Shown: positions 33,613-43,213, counted from the stretch's first letter. The stretch is 64,000 nucleotides of DNA from Bact-08 sp964533215 (GCA_964533215.1 CAZHLJ010000003.1:186001-250000); one strand, 5' to 3'. Notes: a model not told the origin generated them from the sequence alone. A program made the numbers and translations.

Positions 33613-35619
33613 CTATTTTATCAATGCCAAGCTTCTCTTTATGAATTTACTAAGATCTTCTCCTTTGAGTAATCCATTTGCAAGTAGTGCCAGATCAACG
33701 ACTTCCTTTATCAGATCATTTCCTTTTCCAAATTTGGATAATATATCTTTCCTCTCATCCTTAATCTTCTCTATGCTCTCTTCAATGACCTTTTTCTCAT
33801 CTTTTACAGAAGTCTCTATCTCATCTGTCTTTTTATCCTTTATCTTCTCCAGAATCTCATTAAGCTTGCTCTCCGGTTCTGCAATCTTAATATCTAACTC
33901 ACTTAACTGGGCAGATAGCTCGCTATCTTTAGCCTGGAGGATTCTTGTTATTATAGGGTGTTTATAGTTGATAGTGACAGTATATGATTCCGGTAGAGAT
34001 CCGTAAAAATTCATACCACCGTTAAGTGCTGCCATCTCCCGGTATCTGCGCATAAATTCAGATTGAGTGATAAGCATTGCTCCCTCTTTCTCATCCAGAT
34101 TCTCGATTTCGAAGTTATAGTGAGCACCTTCAGGCATAACTGCTTCAAAAGCTTTGGATATGTCGGAAACCTCATTCTTTGTTAGATTAGGTTTGTCCAT
34201 CTCCTCTTTCTGTATCAGCTTATCTATATAGTCAGAATCAACTCTGGCAAATGTTGTATCTTTAAACTTGGATTCAAGTAGATTAACAAAGTGAGCATCA
34301 AGCTGACTGTCAAATAAGAGAACATCATAGCCCTTGTTTTTTGCAGACTCTATGAATGAATACTGTTCGTCCTTATTGGTTGCATAAAGGTACACCAAGC
34401 GTTTATTCTTGTCTGTCTGAGATGGCTCAATTGCTGTTTTGTACTCTTCGTAGCTGAAGTATTTGTCGTCTGTGTTTTTTAGTAGTGCAAATTTTTCTGC
34501 CCTTTCATAAAATTTGTCTTCAGACAGCATTCCATACTCAATGAACAATTTTAGGTTGTCCCATTTCTCCTCAAGATTTTTCCTGTCGTTCTTGAAAATC
34601 TCCTCTAGGCGGTCAGATACCTTTTTGGTAATATGACTGGATATCTTCTTTACATTTGAGTCTGATTGTAGGTAACTCCTGGAAACATTGAGCGGGATAT
34701 CAGGTGAGTCAATCACGCCGTGAAGAAGGGTCAGGAAGTCAGGTACAATGTTTTCTACAGAATCGGTGACAAACACTTGATTACAATATAGTTGTATTTT
34801 ATTTCTGGTTAATTCAAGTTTGTCCTTGATTTTTGGAAAGTACAAAACTCCTGTCAAGTTAAATGGGTAGTCTACATTAAGGTGAATGTAGAAGAGAGGG
34901 TCTTCCAGCATAGGATAGAGCTCTCTGTAGAACTGCATGTAATCCTCCTCCTTAAGATCGGCCGGTTTCCTTACCCACAAAGGGTTGGTGTTGTTGACAA
35001 ACTTATCTTCTCCGTATTCAACTTTTACCGGGAGGAATTTGCAGTACTTATTTAGCAGTGATACTATTTTGCCTTCCTGAGCATACTCCTTTGATTCATC
35101 GTCCAGATAGAGAATAATGTCTGTACCTCTCTCTTTTCTGCTTCCTTTGGTAATCTTGTATTCAGGGTCGCCTTCACAGCTCCATTTCACAGCCTCTGCT
35201 CCATCTTGCCATGAAAGAGTTTGAATATCAACCTTCTTAGACACCATGAATGCAGAGTAGAAACCTAGACCGAAGTGACCTATAATGTTGTTTAATTGAT
35301 CTTTATATTTGTCCAGAAACTCACCGGCACTTGAAAATGCAATCTGATTGATATATTTCTGAACCTCTTCCTCTGTCATTCCAATACCGTTGTCGCTGAC
35401 AGTAATAGTGTTGTTTTCCGGATCTGAGGAAACCGTAACCTTAAGATCACCGGCCTCCCCCTTGAATTCTCCGGAGCTAACCAACGCCTTTAGCTTTTGA
35501 GTTGCATCAACAGCATTGGAAATCAACTCTCTTAAAAAGATCTCGTGATCTGAATAGAGGAATTTCTTTATTACAGGAAAAATGTTTTCGGTTGTAACTC
35601 CGATTGTACCTTTTTGCAT
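33613..35619 (-). CDS. htpG: Molecular chaperone HtpG (Hsp90)
   Basis: Cytosolic Hsp90 ATPase (668 aa). The N-terminal GHKL nucleotide-binding domain has FLRELISNAVDA (about 24-35), VSDNGIGMT and GHFGLGFYSAFMV; the middle domain has NVSRSYLQ; the C-terminal dimerisation domain follows. There is no MEEVD tail, as expected for bacteria. The C-terminal third carries a Lys/Glu/Asp-rich insertion (about 590-640, KIKDKKTDEIETSVKDEKK) that looks coiled-coil and is seen in Bacteroidetes HtpG. It is monocistronic between a hairpin and a TAGGTTTG promoter. Confidence 0.95.
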   Translation of the reverse strand: MQKGTIGVTTENIFPVIKKFLYSDHEIFLRELISNAVDATQKLKALVSSGEFKGEAGDLKVTVSSDPENNTITVSDNGIGMTEEEVQKYINQIAFSSAGEFLDKYKDQLNNIIGHFGLGFYSAFMVSKKVDIQTLSWQDGAEAVKWSCEGDPEYKITKGSRKERGTDIILYLDDESKEYAQEGKIVSLLNKYCKFLPVKVEYGEDKFVNNTNPLWVRKPADLKEEDYMQFYRELYPMLEDPLFYIHLNVDYPFNLTGVLYFPKIKDKLELTRNKIQLYCNQVFVTDSVENIVPDFLTLLHGVIDSPDIPLNVSRSYLQSDSNVKKISSHITKKVSDRLEEIFKNDRKNLEEKWDNLKLFIEYGMLSEDKFYERAEKFALLKNTDDKYFSYEEYKTAIEPSQTDKNKRLVYLYATNKDEQYSFIESAKNKGYDVLLFDSQLDAHFVNLLESKFKDTTFARVDSDYIDKLIQKEEMDKPNLTKNEVSDISKAFEAVMPEGAHYNFEIENLDEKEGAMLITQSEFMRRYREMAALNGGMNFYGSLPESYTVTINYKHPIITRILQAKDSELSAQLSELDIKIAEPESKLNEILEKIKDKKTDEIETSVKDEKKVIEESIEKIKDERKDILSKFGKGNDLIKEVVDLALLANGLLKGEDLSKFIKRSLALIK

Positions 35620-35655
35620 AATATATCTCTTTTAATTTTTTAAATAATATTTATG

Positions 35656-35663
35656 CAAACCTA
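35656..35663 (-). promoter_or_regulatory. -7 box for htpG
   Basis: The minus strand reads TAGGTTTG, an exact TAnnTTTG match, 37 bp upstream of the htpG start. A TTTG lies 16 bp further upstream, somewhat closer than usual for a -33 element. Confidence 0.45.
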
Positions 35664-35721
35664 AAGTCAAAAGCTATACCAAACAGATTTCATGACAAAA
35701 TGCTGACAAATAGACAGGGTA

Positions 35722-37035
35722 CTATTTGCAGACCATAATGTCAAGGATCATACGATCAGTCTTCTGCATTCCTACAGACCCAATGCTTCCAAGATTTCTG
35801 ATAGTCTTCTCAATGTCCTTTTCTATGATTCCATCATTTTCAGATATACAGATATTGTCAAGGGCAAGAATGGAGGATTGTACAGCTGATGAGACTCCAG
35901 ATGCAACCTTAAGTGCGCACCCTACTTTTGCTCCGTCGCAAACCATTCCGGTAATGTTGCCTATCATGTTTTTGATAGCATAGCATATCTGGTCATAACT
36001 GCCATTCCTGAGAAATACTATGCCGCAGGCTGAACCTGTTGATGCAATGACACATCCGCAAAGGGCAGAAAGTTTTCCAAGATATCCTTTAATATGAATT
36101 GCAATCAGATGGCTCAACACAAGGGCTCTGGCCAGCTCTTCAAGCGAAGAGCCAAGCTTCTCAGCTGTTGCTATAACCGGCATTGTAACAGTAATTCCTT
36201 GGTTGCCGCTGCCGGAATTGCTCATAGCTGGCAAAATACATCCGGCCATTCTTGCATCAGATGCAGCAGCTGTCATGGCCATAGAGTAGGTGAGGAGGCC
36301 ATCTCCAAATATGTTTTTATGGACATTGTTTCTTATAGTCCTTCCTACCTGAAGCCCATATTTGTTTGCTAGACCCTCTTCCGCCAAAGCCTTGTTAAGG
36401 TTTACGGATTCAAGAATGAACTGTATATCCTTGAAAGGAACTTGCTTTGCAAAATTATATATAGTCTTGATATCCAGCTTATAATCCAATGTATTTTTAG
36501 TCGAATCGTCAGTAATCTGTTCATCTCCTACGTTTGTGACATTCTGCTCGAAAATTTTAACGCCATCCATTTCTACCAGAACTATTGAATCATGGTTATT
36601 TTCGATAACAGTCTTGGCACGATGGTTTCCGCATATACAGGTTGCCGATATATATAGTTTAAGATCTGTCTTGGAAAGTATTACCGTAATTTTTTCCTCT
36701 TCCACCATCTGTTTGGCTAACTTAATGCTATTCTCGTTCAGGTCATTCAAAACCTCCAGTTTGTATTCAGATTTACCACATGTAACACCCAATGCCGCAG
36801 CAATATGAAGACCAACCATACCAGTTCCGGGAACACCCACGCCCATTCCGTTCTTCAAAATATTACCACTGACTTCAACTTCTACTCTTTCTGTGTTTAG
36901 ACCTATTTTTGCCAGTTCTTCTGATGCCCTGGCTACTGCCAGTGACACAGCAATTGGTTCTGTACAGCCAAGAGCCGGTTTAACCTCTTTATGGATCAAC
37001 TCTATAATCTCAAGTTCTCTCTCTCTATTTATCAT
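35722..37035 (-). CDS. L-cysteine desulfidase / serine dehydratase alpha-like (CyuA/CdsB family)
   Basis: A 437-aa protein of the UPF0597/SDH-alpha family, which splits L-cysteine into pyruvate, ammonia and sulfide using an oxygen-sensitive [4Fe-4S] cluster. Conserved cysteines include C24 in ALGCTEP, the TCICGNH pair and a late SACGIVF/GCALK set. The GSGNQG motif is present (SNSGSGNQGITVT). Its start overlaps the end of the upstream amidase-like gene by 11 bp, so the two are co-translated. A D-cysteine desulfhydrase is divergently encoded at 40211. L-serine as substrate is the alternative. Confidence 0.82.
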   Translation of the reverse strand: MINRERELEIIELIHKEVKPALGCTEPIAVSLAVARASEELAKIGLNTERVEVEVSGNILKNGMGVGVPGTGMVGLHIAAALGVTCGKSEYKLEVLNDLNENSIKLAKQMVEEEKITVILSKTDLKLYISATCICGNHRAKTVIENNHDSIVLVEMDGVKIFEQNVTNVGDEQITDDSTKNTLDYKLDIKTIYNFAKQVPFKDIQFILESVNLNKALAEEGLANKYGLQVGRTIRNNVHKNIFGDGLLTYSMAMTAAASDARMAGCILPAMSNSGSGNQGITVTMPVIATAEKLGSSLEELARALVLSHLIAIHIKGYLGKLSALCGCVIASTGSACGIVFLRNGSYDQICYAIKNMIGNITGMVCDGAKVGCALKVASGVSSAVQSSILALDNICISENDGIIEKDIEKTIRNLGSIGSVGMQKTDRMILDIMVCK

Positions 37036-40000
37036 CTTTTCTAAAAAAATTAATTATCATGTTAATAATGTTGTCTATATCCTCTTGATTCTTAATAGTT
37101 TCTATAGGGAAGCCCAGTACAACAGAACAATATGCGCCTTTGTACGCAACTCCTGCAGAGATATTATTGTCTGCATATCTGAAAATTGTCCATGCACCTT
37201 CTCCTACAGGTTCTATGCCATCCGGACTTTCGACGCAATAAGAATTTTTATTTGGAACGTTATAGAACGAGAATTTACCTTCAAAAGGGAAGGGACTTTG
37301 CGCAGATTTTACCTCGCATGTCTTGCTTGCACAATTTGTCCTCCACTGATATTTAAGTGTCTGAGTTGCAAAATCCTTGCTCTCTTTATCCATATGAATA
37401 CTGTCCCAAATATCTGTGGCAATATTTGCACCGGAGACAATTATATTTCCTCCGTTTGCAGTGAAAGAACTTATTGCCAGCTGGAATTTTCTTGGGAACA
37501 CTTCATATTCAGGAGAGTGTACTCCTCTGCCTATTTTAGTCTTAATCTGTTTTCCCAGTATTATGTCAGCAATTTTATAGTCATTCATATTCACGGTATT
37601 GTCTGTAACAGCATCCCTGCTACAAGAAGTGAAACTGTAACCTGCATTGGCAAAGGCTTTCCCATGAATGTAAGGGTAGTCGAATGTATTACCGGCAATC
37701 ACTTTTGTCTCATAGTCAGCATAAGAGGCCCCGAATCCTGGAGAGTCATCGTCCATCCATGGAATCTCTCTTCTGAACTCATATTGGCTGCCGATGAAAG
37801 AATAATCTTTTATATAAGGTACACCATGGTCCAGATAATCTCTGAATCCACCCATGGTAGTATCTTTTGTAGCAAAACTTGAAGGAGCAGATACCCTGTC
37901 AAATCCATTTACAATCAAAACCTTTCCTTTTTCGGAAATATCTTGATATACAGAGAGTATTTCTGAAGGGAAACTCTCTCCTCCATCATTAGCCGCTGTT
38001 ACCTTAAAACTATATATCTTTCCCTTTACAATCTCTGTTTTATAAGTATTTCCGCTTACAGTTTTACCGTTATCAAATCCTCCGTCACCGATTCTTGTAT
38101 AAACAACGAACTTTGTGGGCTTTGCTGATGGTTCCAACGAATCGGCAACTCCTTTCCATGTAAGATTTACAATCCCGTTATCAAGTGCAGCTGCAAAGCT
38201 TCCAACGGGAAGAGGTTGCACTACATACTCTTTGCCCTCAGAACCGTTAAGGTATTTCAATATTCCTTTATAAATAGCCCGGCTTACAGTAAACCTGAAA
38301 TTAGGATCCAGCCCATATCTCATATCGGCAAAGTTCTGATGAGAGAGCAGTTCCAGAAGCATGGATGGAATCACAGGAGTTCTTGATTCTGAGTAAGAGC
38401 GATCCCAGATAGACCTTCTTTCCCATATTGGTTCGTATGTTGCTCTAACGTCTTCTATTATTTGAGTCTGGACAAGGTCTGTCAGATATCTGCTGTTGAA
38501 ACGAGCCTCTCCTGTAGGAAATTTGTCATCTCCGTTGGAGAACCTTGTGTATATGCCAAGAGTGCCAATAATGGAATCATTTAATGTAGTCCCTGCATCT
38601 GTGTGAAATGCGAAAGCCATGTCCAAAGGAATGTTCAGTCCTTTCTCTTTCGGATTCTTTACCGAGCCGCCGCAAAGAACATTTACCCATCTTCCTCTGG
38701 ACATATAGTCATCGTTGTAGTCATTGGCGTTTTTGTTGGGAGAGTAAATTGTATCAGAGAATCCAGCCCATTGAAGCCAGTATCTTGCACCTTCGGTATA
38801 TCTTGGATAGTTGCTTATTATGGGCTTTACATCAAGTGGAACTATAACTTTTGCCACTGGCTGGGAAGAGGAGCTTGGTATGTTGAGTTCAGAGCCAGTT
38901 TCAGCAGGCTTCCGGGCAATATTGCCCATGCCGCCACCAAACTTAACTGCATCTGCAGATATCAATTCGTTCTTTTTTGCATATGAGTTTGATAGCTCTA
39001 CTTTATACTTCTGGCTTTTTCCCTTCTCAAAGCCAAATGTGCCAAGGTAAATCCATGTACCACCTCCCATCTTCTGATTTACACGGAATTTTGTCTCTCC
39101 TCCTGTATGGTGTACGGTGTAGTATGCGTTTTCTGAACTGTTCGGAAAGGATTGATATGAGACATATACTGCATATTCTCCACTCTCAGGAAAATCAGGA
39201 GTCCAGATAGCCAGACTCTTGTTCTCTTTTCTTAAACCTATAACGGTTCGGGCTGTGCCTGAAGTAAATGGATTCTCTCCACTCAGGTATGTCTCTTTTG
39301 AATGTTTAAAGCCAGGAATTTGTGAGTTTTTCCAGGGAGTATTTGATGAAACCTCAGAATAACCCGAAGCAGGCGTGTCATTATCTACAATGACCTCATT
39401 CACCTGACAATCTCTCTCTCTCGGCAACATTACAACAGCACCGGCTTTTTCCAACATTGGTACCAGAAAGGGGAGGACATATGACTGAGTGTAAAGATCT
39501 TCCACAGTCTGGAAAATCCTAGCCCTTTGCCATTCCCATCGTAATAGTTTTTGCTCATAGTAGTATCCATGACTTTGCCAGAGTGCCAGATGTCTCTCTT
39601 GTAGGCCCTTATCTATGTTGATAGGCCTGGATTCCCTGCTTATAAGAGAACGTACATCATCTGATTTTTTGTCTTTCTTATGCTTCTTTTCATCATTTTT
39701 AATTTCATCTGTAACTAATGTCCTGAAAAGAGGTGGAATCAAGTCTTCAATTGTACTCCCATTGCTGGATAGAATAATTTTTGAATTTGCATAAGATGCC
39801 GGTGAAAATTTCCTTGCAATGCTATATGCTTGATTTACATCGTTTTCTCTTATCGGATATTCCGAAAGGGTAGGTGAAAGGTAAATTGTCAGAATTGTCT
39901 TTTTTTTGACAACCGATTTGACAACCGAGTCAACTGCTATTTTCCCCCCAACGGAAGCCTTTGGTTTAAAGTAATTTTGAAGAGATTCGGAGATGGGTTT

Positions 40001-40090
40001 GAAGGGCTCTTTATTTAATTTCTGAGCCCACAATCCTGATGGAAAGAGAAAGACTAGAAGTATTGGAAGAGTAACTATGAACCGTTTCAT
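37025..40090 (-). CDS. Secreted amidase-like protein with golvesin and FN3 domains
   Basis: A 1021-aa exported protein with signal peptide MKRFIVTLPILLVFLFPSGLWAQ. The N-terminal region and the region at about 420-610 together look like an N-acetylmuramoyl-L-alanine amidase (Amidase_3) interrupted by an insert: WQSHGYYYE near residue 170, then FAFHTDAG and MLLELLSHQNFADM with a candidate catalytic Glu. The insert (about 240-390, YAVYVSYQSFPNSSENAYYTV) is a golvesin/xanthan-lyase carbohydrate-binding-like domain. An FN3-like module (about 625-715) and a C-terminal alpha/beta domain of about 300 aa follow. Annotators often label such proteins 'xanthan lyase', which the amidase part does not support. 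It probably cleaves peptidoglycan or binds glycans. Confidence 0.75.
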   Translation of the reverse strand: MKRFIVTLPILLVFLFPSGLWAQKLNKEPFKPISESLQNYFKPKASVGGKIAVDSVVKSVVKKKTILTIYLSPTLSEYPIRENDVNQAYSIARKFSPASYANSKIILSSNGSTIEDLIPPLFRTLVTDEIKNDEKKHKKDKKSDDVRSLISRESRPINIDKGLQERHLALWQSHGYYYEQKLLRWEWQRARIFQTVEDLYTQSYVLPFLVPMLEKAGAVVMLPRERDCQVNEVIVDNDTPASGYSEVSSNTPWKNSQIPGFKHSKETYLSGENPFTSGTARTVIGLRKENKSLAIWTPDFPESGEYAVYVSYQSFPNSSENAYYTVHHTGGETKFRVNQKMGGGTWIYLGTFGFEKGKSQKYKVELSNSYAKKNELISADAVKFGGGMGNIARKPAETGSELNIPSSSSQPVAKVIVPLDVKPIISNYPRYTEGARYWLQWAGFSDTIYSPNKNANDYNDDYMSRGRWVNVLCGGSVKNPKEKGLNIPLDMAFAFHTDAGTTLNDSIIGTLGIYTRFSNGDDKFPTGEARFNSRYLTDLVQTQIIEDVRATYEPIWERRSIWDRSYSESRTPVIPSMLLELLSHQNFADMRYGLDPNFRFTVSRAIYKGILKYLNGSEGKEYVVQPLPVGSFAAALDNGIVNLTWKGVADSLEPSAKPTKFVVYTRIGDGGFDNGKTVSGNTYKTEIVKGKIYSFKVTAANDGGESFPSEILSVYQDISEKGKVLIVNGFDRVSAPSSFATKDTTMGGFRDYLDHGVPYIKDYSFIGSQYEFRREIPWMDDDSPGFGASYADYETKVIAGNTFDYPYIHGKAFANAGYSFTSCSRDAVTDNTVNMNDYKIADIILGKQIKTKIGRGVHSPEYEVFPRKFQLAISSFTANGGNIIVSGANIATDIWDSIHMDKESKDFATQTLKYQWRTNCASKTCEVKSAQSPFPFEGKFSFYNVPNKNSYCVESPDGIEPVGEGAWTIFRYADNNISAGVAYKGAYCSVVLGFPIETIKNQEDIDNIINMIINFFRKDDK

Positions 40091-40109
40091 TTTGGTTGGT
40101 TTTAGTTGG

Positions 40110-40117
40110 CAAAATTA
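40110..40117 (-). promoter_or_regulatory. -7 box for the amidase/desulfidase operon
   Basis: The minus strand reads TAATTTTG (TAnnTTTG), 20 bp upstream of the amidase-like start, divergent from the D-cysteine desulfhydrase promoter. Confidence 0.4.
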
Positions 40118-40137
40118 ATCAAATTTTCTGATAGGCA

Positions 40138-40166
40138 TTGACAAACCGCATAAAAGTGTATCTTTG
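40138..40166 (+). promoter_or_regulatory. Promoter of the D-cysteine desulfhydrase gene
   Basis: TTG (40138-40140), 18 bp, then TATCTTTG (40159-40166), an exact TAnnTTTG -7 box, 44 bp upstream of the ATG. Confidence 0.45.
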
Positions 40167-40210
40167 CTGATAAACAGAAACATGCAGAATTTTTTAAATT
40201 TCGTTTAACA

Positions 40211-41188
40211 ATGATATCAAGACTAAATCTGGCAAATCTGCCGACTAAAATTGAAAAGCTCGAGAGACTCTCAAAAGAGTGGGGTGTCAATCTTTACGTA
40301 AAAAGAGACGATCAGACAGGATGTGAGCTATCAGGAAATAAAATCAGGAAACTGGAATATGTGTTTAAAGAGGTACTTGAGAATGGTTGCGACACCGTAA
40401 TCACTTGTGGGGGAATTCAATCTAACCACTGCAGAGCCACAATTGCAGCTGCTACCAAGCTTGGGTTGAAATCCGTTGCACTTCTCAGAATAAGTGAAAA
40501 TCCTAAACTGGAGGGAAACTATTTCCTTGACAAGCTTTTCGGTGCTGACATAAGGTTTTGTTCTAATGAAGAGTACAGGGGAAAAAGAGGTGCGATTATG
40601 AAAGAGATAGCACAGGAATATTTGTCAAAAGGCCATAAGGCATATATTATACCTGAAGGAGCCTCTTTTGGGATAGGAACTCTGGGCTATTATTCATGCA
40701 TGGAGGAGATTGTATCTCAAGAAAAAGATATGGGCATAAGCTTTGATACTGTGTCAGTGGCTGTGGGATCTGGTGGTACTTATGCCGGATTGTACCTTGC
40801 CAATAAGTTTCATAAGTTAAACAAAAGAGTACTTGGATTTGCCGTCTGTGACGATCAGGAATATTTCAGGAATGCTGTTGAAAATATAAGTAATGAGGCG
40901 CTTCCTTATATTGGTGAGGAAATAGACATTTTGAGAGAAGAGATGGATATCAATGACAAATATGTTGGAATCGGATATGCTTTGAGCAGGCCCGAAGAGT
41001 TGGCTTTTATTGCAGAAATTGCAAGAAAGGAGGCTTTAATCCTAGATCCGGTTTACACAGCAAAGGCAATGTTCGGTCTTTACAACGAGATAAAGACGAA
41101 CAATCTGTCAAAACAAGGGAATATTCTCTTTATCCATACCGGAGGATTGTTTGGATTATTTCCAAAACAGGATCAGTTTGTTTTTTAA
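40211..41188 (+). CDS. dcyD: D-cysteine desulfhydrase / ACC deaminase family PLP enzyme
   Basis: A fold-type II PLP enzyme (325 aa). The PLP lysine is K44 in SGNKIRKLEY, the substrate loop is GGIQSNHCRATIAAA, and the phosphate-binding loop is GSGGTYAGLYLA. The family includes D-cysteine desulfhydrase, ACC deaminase and L-cysteate sulfo-lyase, which are hard to separate by eye. A role on D-cysteine is favoured because a divergently transcribed operon encodes an L-cysteine desulfidase. Its stop codon is followed by the rod-shaped RNA locus. Confidence 0.8.
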   Translation: MISRLNLANLPTKIEKLERLSKEWGVNLYVKRDDQTGCELSGNKIRKLEYVFKEVLENGCDTVITCGGIQSNHCRATIAAATKLGLKSVALLRISENPKLEGNYFLDKLFGADIRFCSNEEYRGKRGAIMKEIAQEYLSKGHKAYIIPEGASFGIGTLGYYSCMEEIVSQEKDMGISFDTVSVAVGSGGTYAGLYLANKFHKLNKRVLGFAVCDDQEYFRNAVENISNEALPYIGEEIDILREEMDINDKYVGIGYALSRPEELAFIAEIARKEALILDPVYTAKAMFGLYNEIKTNNLSKQGNILFIHTGGLFGLFPKQDQFVF

Positions 41189-41194
41189 AATGGT

Positions 41195-41424
41195 CTTGCA
41201 TCTCAAAAAGATTGTGCTGTAGTCTGAAAAGGCATTGCAAAGGAACAAATGGGTACCCACTCAAGGAGTGAAGTGTCCAAAAAACAAGAAGCGGAAAGCC
41301 TGTCTCCTCTCTTCTATGGCATAATCCTGGTTTCCGCCTTTGTTTTTTAACGGAGCGACTTGTAAGTGGGTATTTGTGGTTGCCATGCCTTAAAGACAAA
41401 TCACATCTTAGAAAGAGATGCAAG
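41195..41424 (+). ncRNA. ssrS: Rod-shaped structured RNA, probable 6S RNA
   Basis: The 324-bp gap between dcyD and the P5C dehydrogenase gene folds into one long interrupted hairpin. Paired segments, outside in: 41195-41204/41415-41424, 41222-41225/41394-41397, 41229-41235/41385-41391, 41237-41240/41380-41383, 41245-41249/41373-41377, 41254-41261/41365-41372. Then comes a large symmetric bubble (41262-41278 against 41349-41364), then 41279-41287/41340-41348 and 41291-41297/41331-41337, and a terminal loop. A closing stem, central bubble of about 16-17 nt per side and apical stem over about 176-230 nt is the 6S RNA plan. The strand is uncertain: TTG-N21-TAGTCTG (41196-41226) weakly favours plus. 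A palindromic mobile element is the alternative. Confidence 0.55.
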
Positions 41425-41466
41425 GCGTAGTAGTTTTAGCATGATTTTCGAATGTGTAAAAAACAA

Positions 41467-41491
41467 AGGCTGCCTATTTTTAGACAGCCTC
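41467..41491 (-). terminator. Terminator of the P5C dehydrogenase gene (possibly bidirectional)
   Basis: Stem AGGCTGCCTA / TAGACAGCCT (one mismatch) with a short T-rich loop. On the minus strand it is followed by TTTGTTTTTT; on the plus strand a T run comes a few bases later, so it may serve both directions. Confidence 0.7.
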
Positions 41492-41512
41492 TTAACCTTT
41501 TTTAACTTATAA

Positions 41513-43141
41513 CTATTTCTTCATATATCCGTAGAATATATCAGTTGCGGGGATAAATGTCTCTTTGATTACCCTTGGACTTGTCCATCTTATCAAGTTG
41601 AATTCTCCACCGGCCTTGTCGTTGGTACCAGAGGCTCTGGAACCCCCGAAAGGCTGTTTTCCGACAACAGCTCCTGTAGGTTTGTCATTTATGTAGAAGT
41701 TGCCTGCTGAATATCGGAATTTTGTACAAATATCCATCAATGCCACTCTGTCCTGCCCAAAAATTGCACCAGTAAGTCCGTATGGGGAAGTTGTATCGCA
41801 TAGTTCTACAGTTTTGTCCAAGTCTTTATCTTCGTATACATATACAGTAAGAACAGGGCCAAATATCTCCTCTTCCATACTCTTGAAACGAGGGTCTGAG
41901 GTTTGGATAAGTGTAGGAGCAACAAAATAACCTATAGACTTGTCATATGTCCCTCCAAATACAATTTCCGCATTTTTCGCACTCTTCGCATACTCAATGT
42001 ATGAAACGACATTGTCGAAAGAGGCTTCGTCAATAACAGCATTGATAAAATTTTCGGAGTCCTGTACATCGCCCATTTTTACAGACTTAGAGAAAGCAAC
42101 CATCTCGGCTTTGATTCCTTCCCAAAGCGAAGCCGGAACATACATCCTTGAAGCTGCAGAACATTTCTGTCCCTGATATTCAAAAGCACCGGCAAAAGCA
42201 GCGACAGCCACCTCCCTTGTTTGTGCAGAGGGGTGAACGAATATGAAATCCTTTCCTCCTGTCTCACCCACAAGTCTAGGATAAGAGGTATAATTTGCCA
42301 GATTGCTTCCAACCTCTCTCCACAGAGAGTTGAAGGTGTTGTTGGAACCAGTAAAGTGTATACCAGCCAGATCCTTGGATTTAACCACCATATTTCCTAT
42401 CAGCGATCCTTTTCCGGGAAGGAAGTTGATAACACCTGCAGGCAGCCCTGCCTCCATAAAGATCTTCATCAGATAGTAGTTGGAGAGAACAGCAGTCGAA
42501 GCAGGTTTCCATATTGTTGTATTTCCCATCATCACAGGTGACATATTGAGATTTGATGCAATGGACGTGAAGTTGAAAGGGGTAACGGCAAATACGAACC
42601 CTTCCAAAGCCCTGTATTCCATTCTGTTCAGCTGGTTGGAAGCGGAACTTGGCTGAGTACTGTATATCTGACCTGCGAAAGCAGCATTGTATCTTAGAAA
42701 ATCGATTGTCTCACAAGCAGAATCAATCTCTGCCTGATATATATTCTTGCTCTGACCTAACATGGAAGCAGCATTTATTGTTGCTCTGTATTTGTTGGCA
42801 AGAAGATCTGCTGCCTTAAGCATAATTGAGGCTCTTGTATCCCAGCTGATTTCAGACCAAATTTTATGGGCATCTTTTGCAGCTTCAATAGCCATTTTAA
42901 TCTCTTTTTCACCAGCTTTATGATAAATAGCCAATGTATGTGAGTGTTTATGAGGCATTACTACCTTTGAGGTATCTCCTGTAAAAATCTCTTTGCCACC
43001 AATAATGAGTGGAATTTCAATTACTTGGGAACTTTGTTTCTTTAATTCGTTGTCAAGAGCTACCCTTTCCGGACTCCCGGGAAGATAACCTAAAACAGTT
43101 TCATTGTTTGGTAAAGGGAAATTGTAAATAGAATTATTCAT
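41513..43141 (-). CDS. pruA: 1-pyrroline-5-carboxylate dehydrogenase
   Basis: An NAD(P)-dependent aldehyde dehydrogenase (542 aa) that oxidises P5C/glutamate semialdehyde to glutamate. The N-terminal region (LPNNETVLGYLPGSPERVALDNEL) is typical of the mitochondrial-like P5CDH subgroup. The active site has VGETGGKDFIFVH (general-base Glu) and FEYQGQKCSAASRMYVP (nucleophile Cys), and the end has GKQPFGGSRASGTN. There is no PutA proline dehydrogenase domain, so proline oxidation needs a separate enzyme. It fits the amino-acid-catabolic character of the window. Confidence 0.93.
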   Translation of the reverse strand: MNNSIYNFPLPNNETVLGYLPGSPERVALDNELKKQSSQVIEIPLIIGGKEIFTGDTSKVVMPHKHSHTLAIYHKAGEKEIKMAIEAAKDAHKIWSEISWDTRASIMLKAADLLANKYRATINAASMLGQSKNIYQAEIDSACETIDFLRYNAAFAGQIYSTQPSSASNQLNRMEYRALEGFVFAVTPFNFTSIASNLNMSPVMMGNTTIWKPASTAVLSNYYLMKIFMEAGLPAGVINFLPGKGSLIGNMVVKSKDLAGIHFTGSNNTFNSLWREVGSNLANYTSYPRLVGETGGKDFIFVHPSAQTREVAVAAFAGAFEYQGQKCSAASRMYVPASLWEGIKAEMVAFSKSVKMGDVQDSENFINAVIDEASFDNVVSYIEYAKSAKNAEIVFGGTYDKSIGYFVAPTLIQTSDPRFKSMEEEIFGPVLTVYVYEDKDLDKTVELCDTTSPYGLTGAIFGQDRVALMDICTKFRYSAGNFYINDKPTGAVVGKQPFGGSRASGTNDKAGGEFNLIRWTSPRVIKETFIPATDIFYGYMKK

Positions 43142-43213
43142 AAATTTAGAAGATTAATTTTCCATGGATGCAACAAAAAATAAACAAACTCGTTTATCAT
43201 TCAGAACAAAGTT

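Noticed and set aside
36893..37882. A 329-codon plus-strand ORF opposite the desulfidase and amidase-like genes
   Set aside because: It is antisense to two well-supported proteins, its sequence is Cys/Ile/Phe-rich without any domain, and no promoter is apparent; it is a shadow of the real frames.
41189..41512. tRNA, tmRNA or RNase P RNA in the dcyD-pruA gap
   Set aside because: No acceptor stem with T-loop GGTTCRANYC and CCA end, no tmRNA tag frame and no RNase P core motif; the rod shape fits 6S RNA better.
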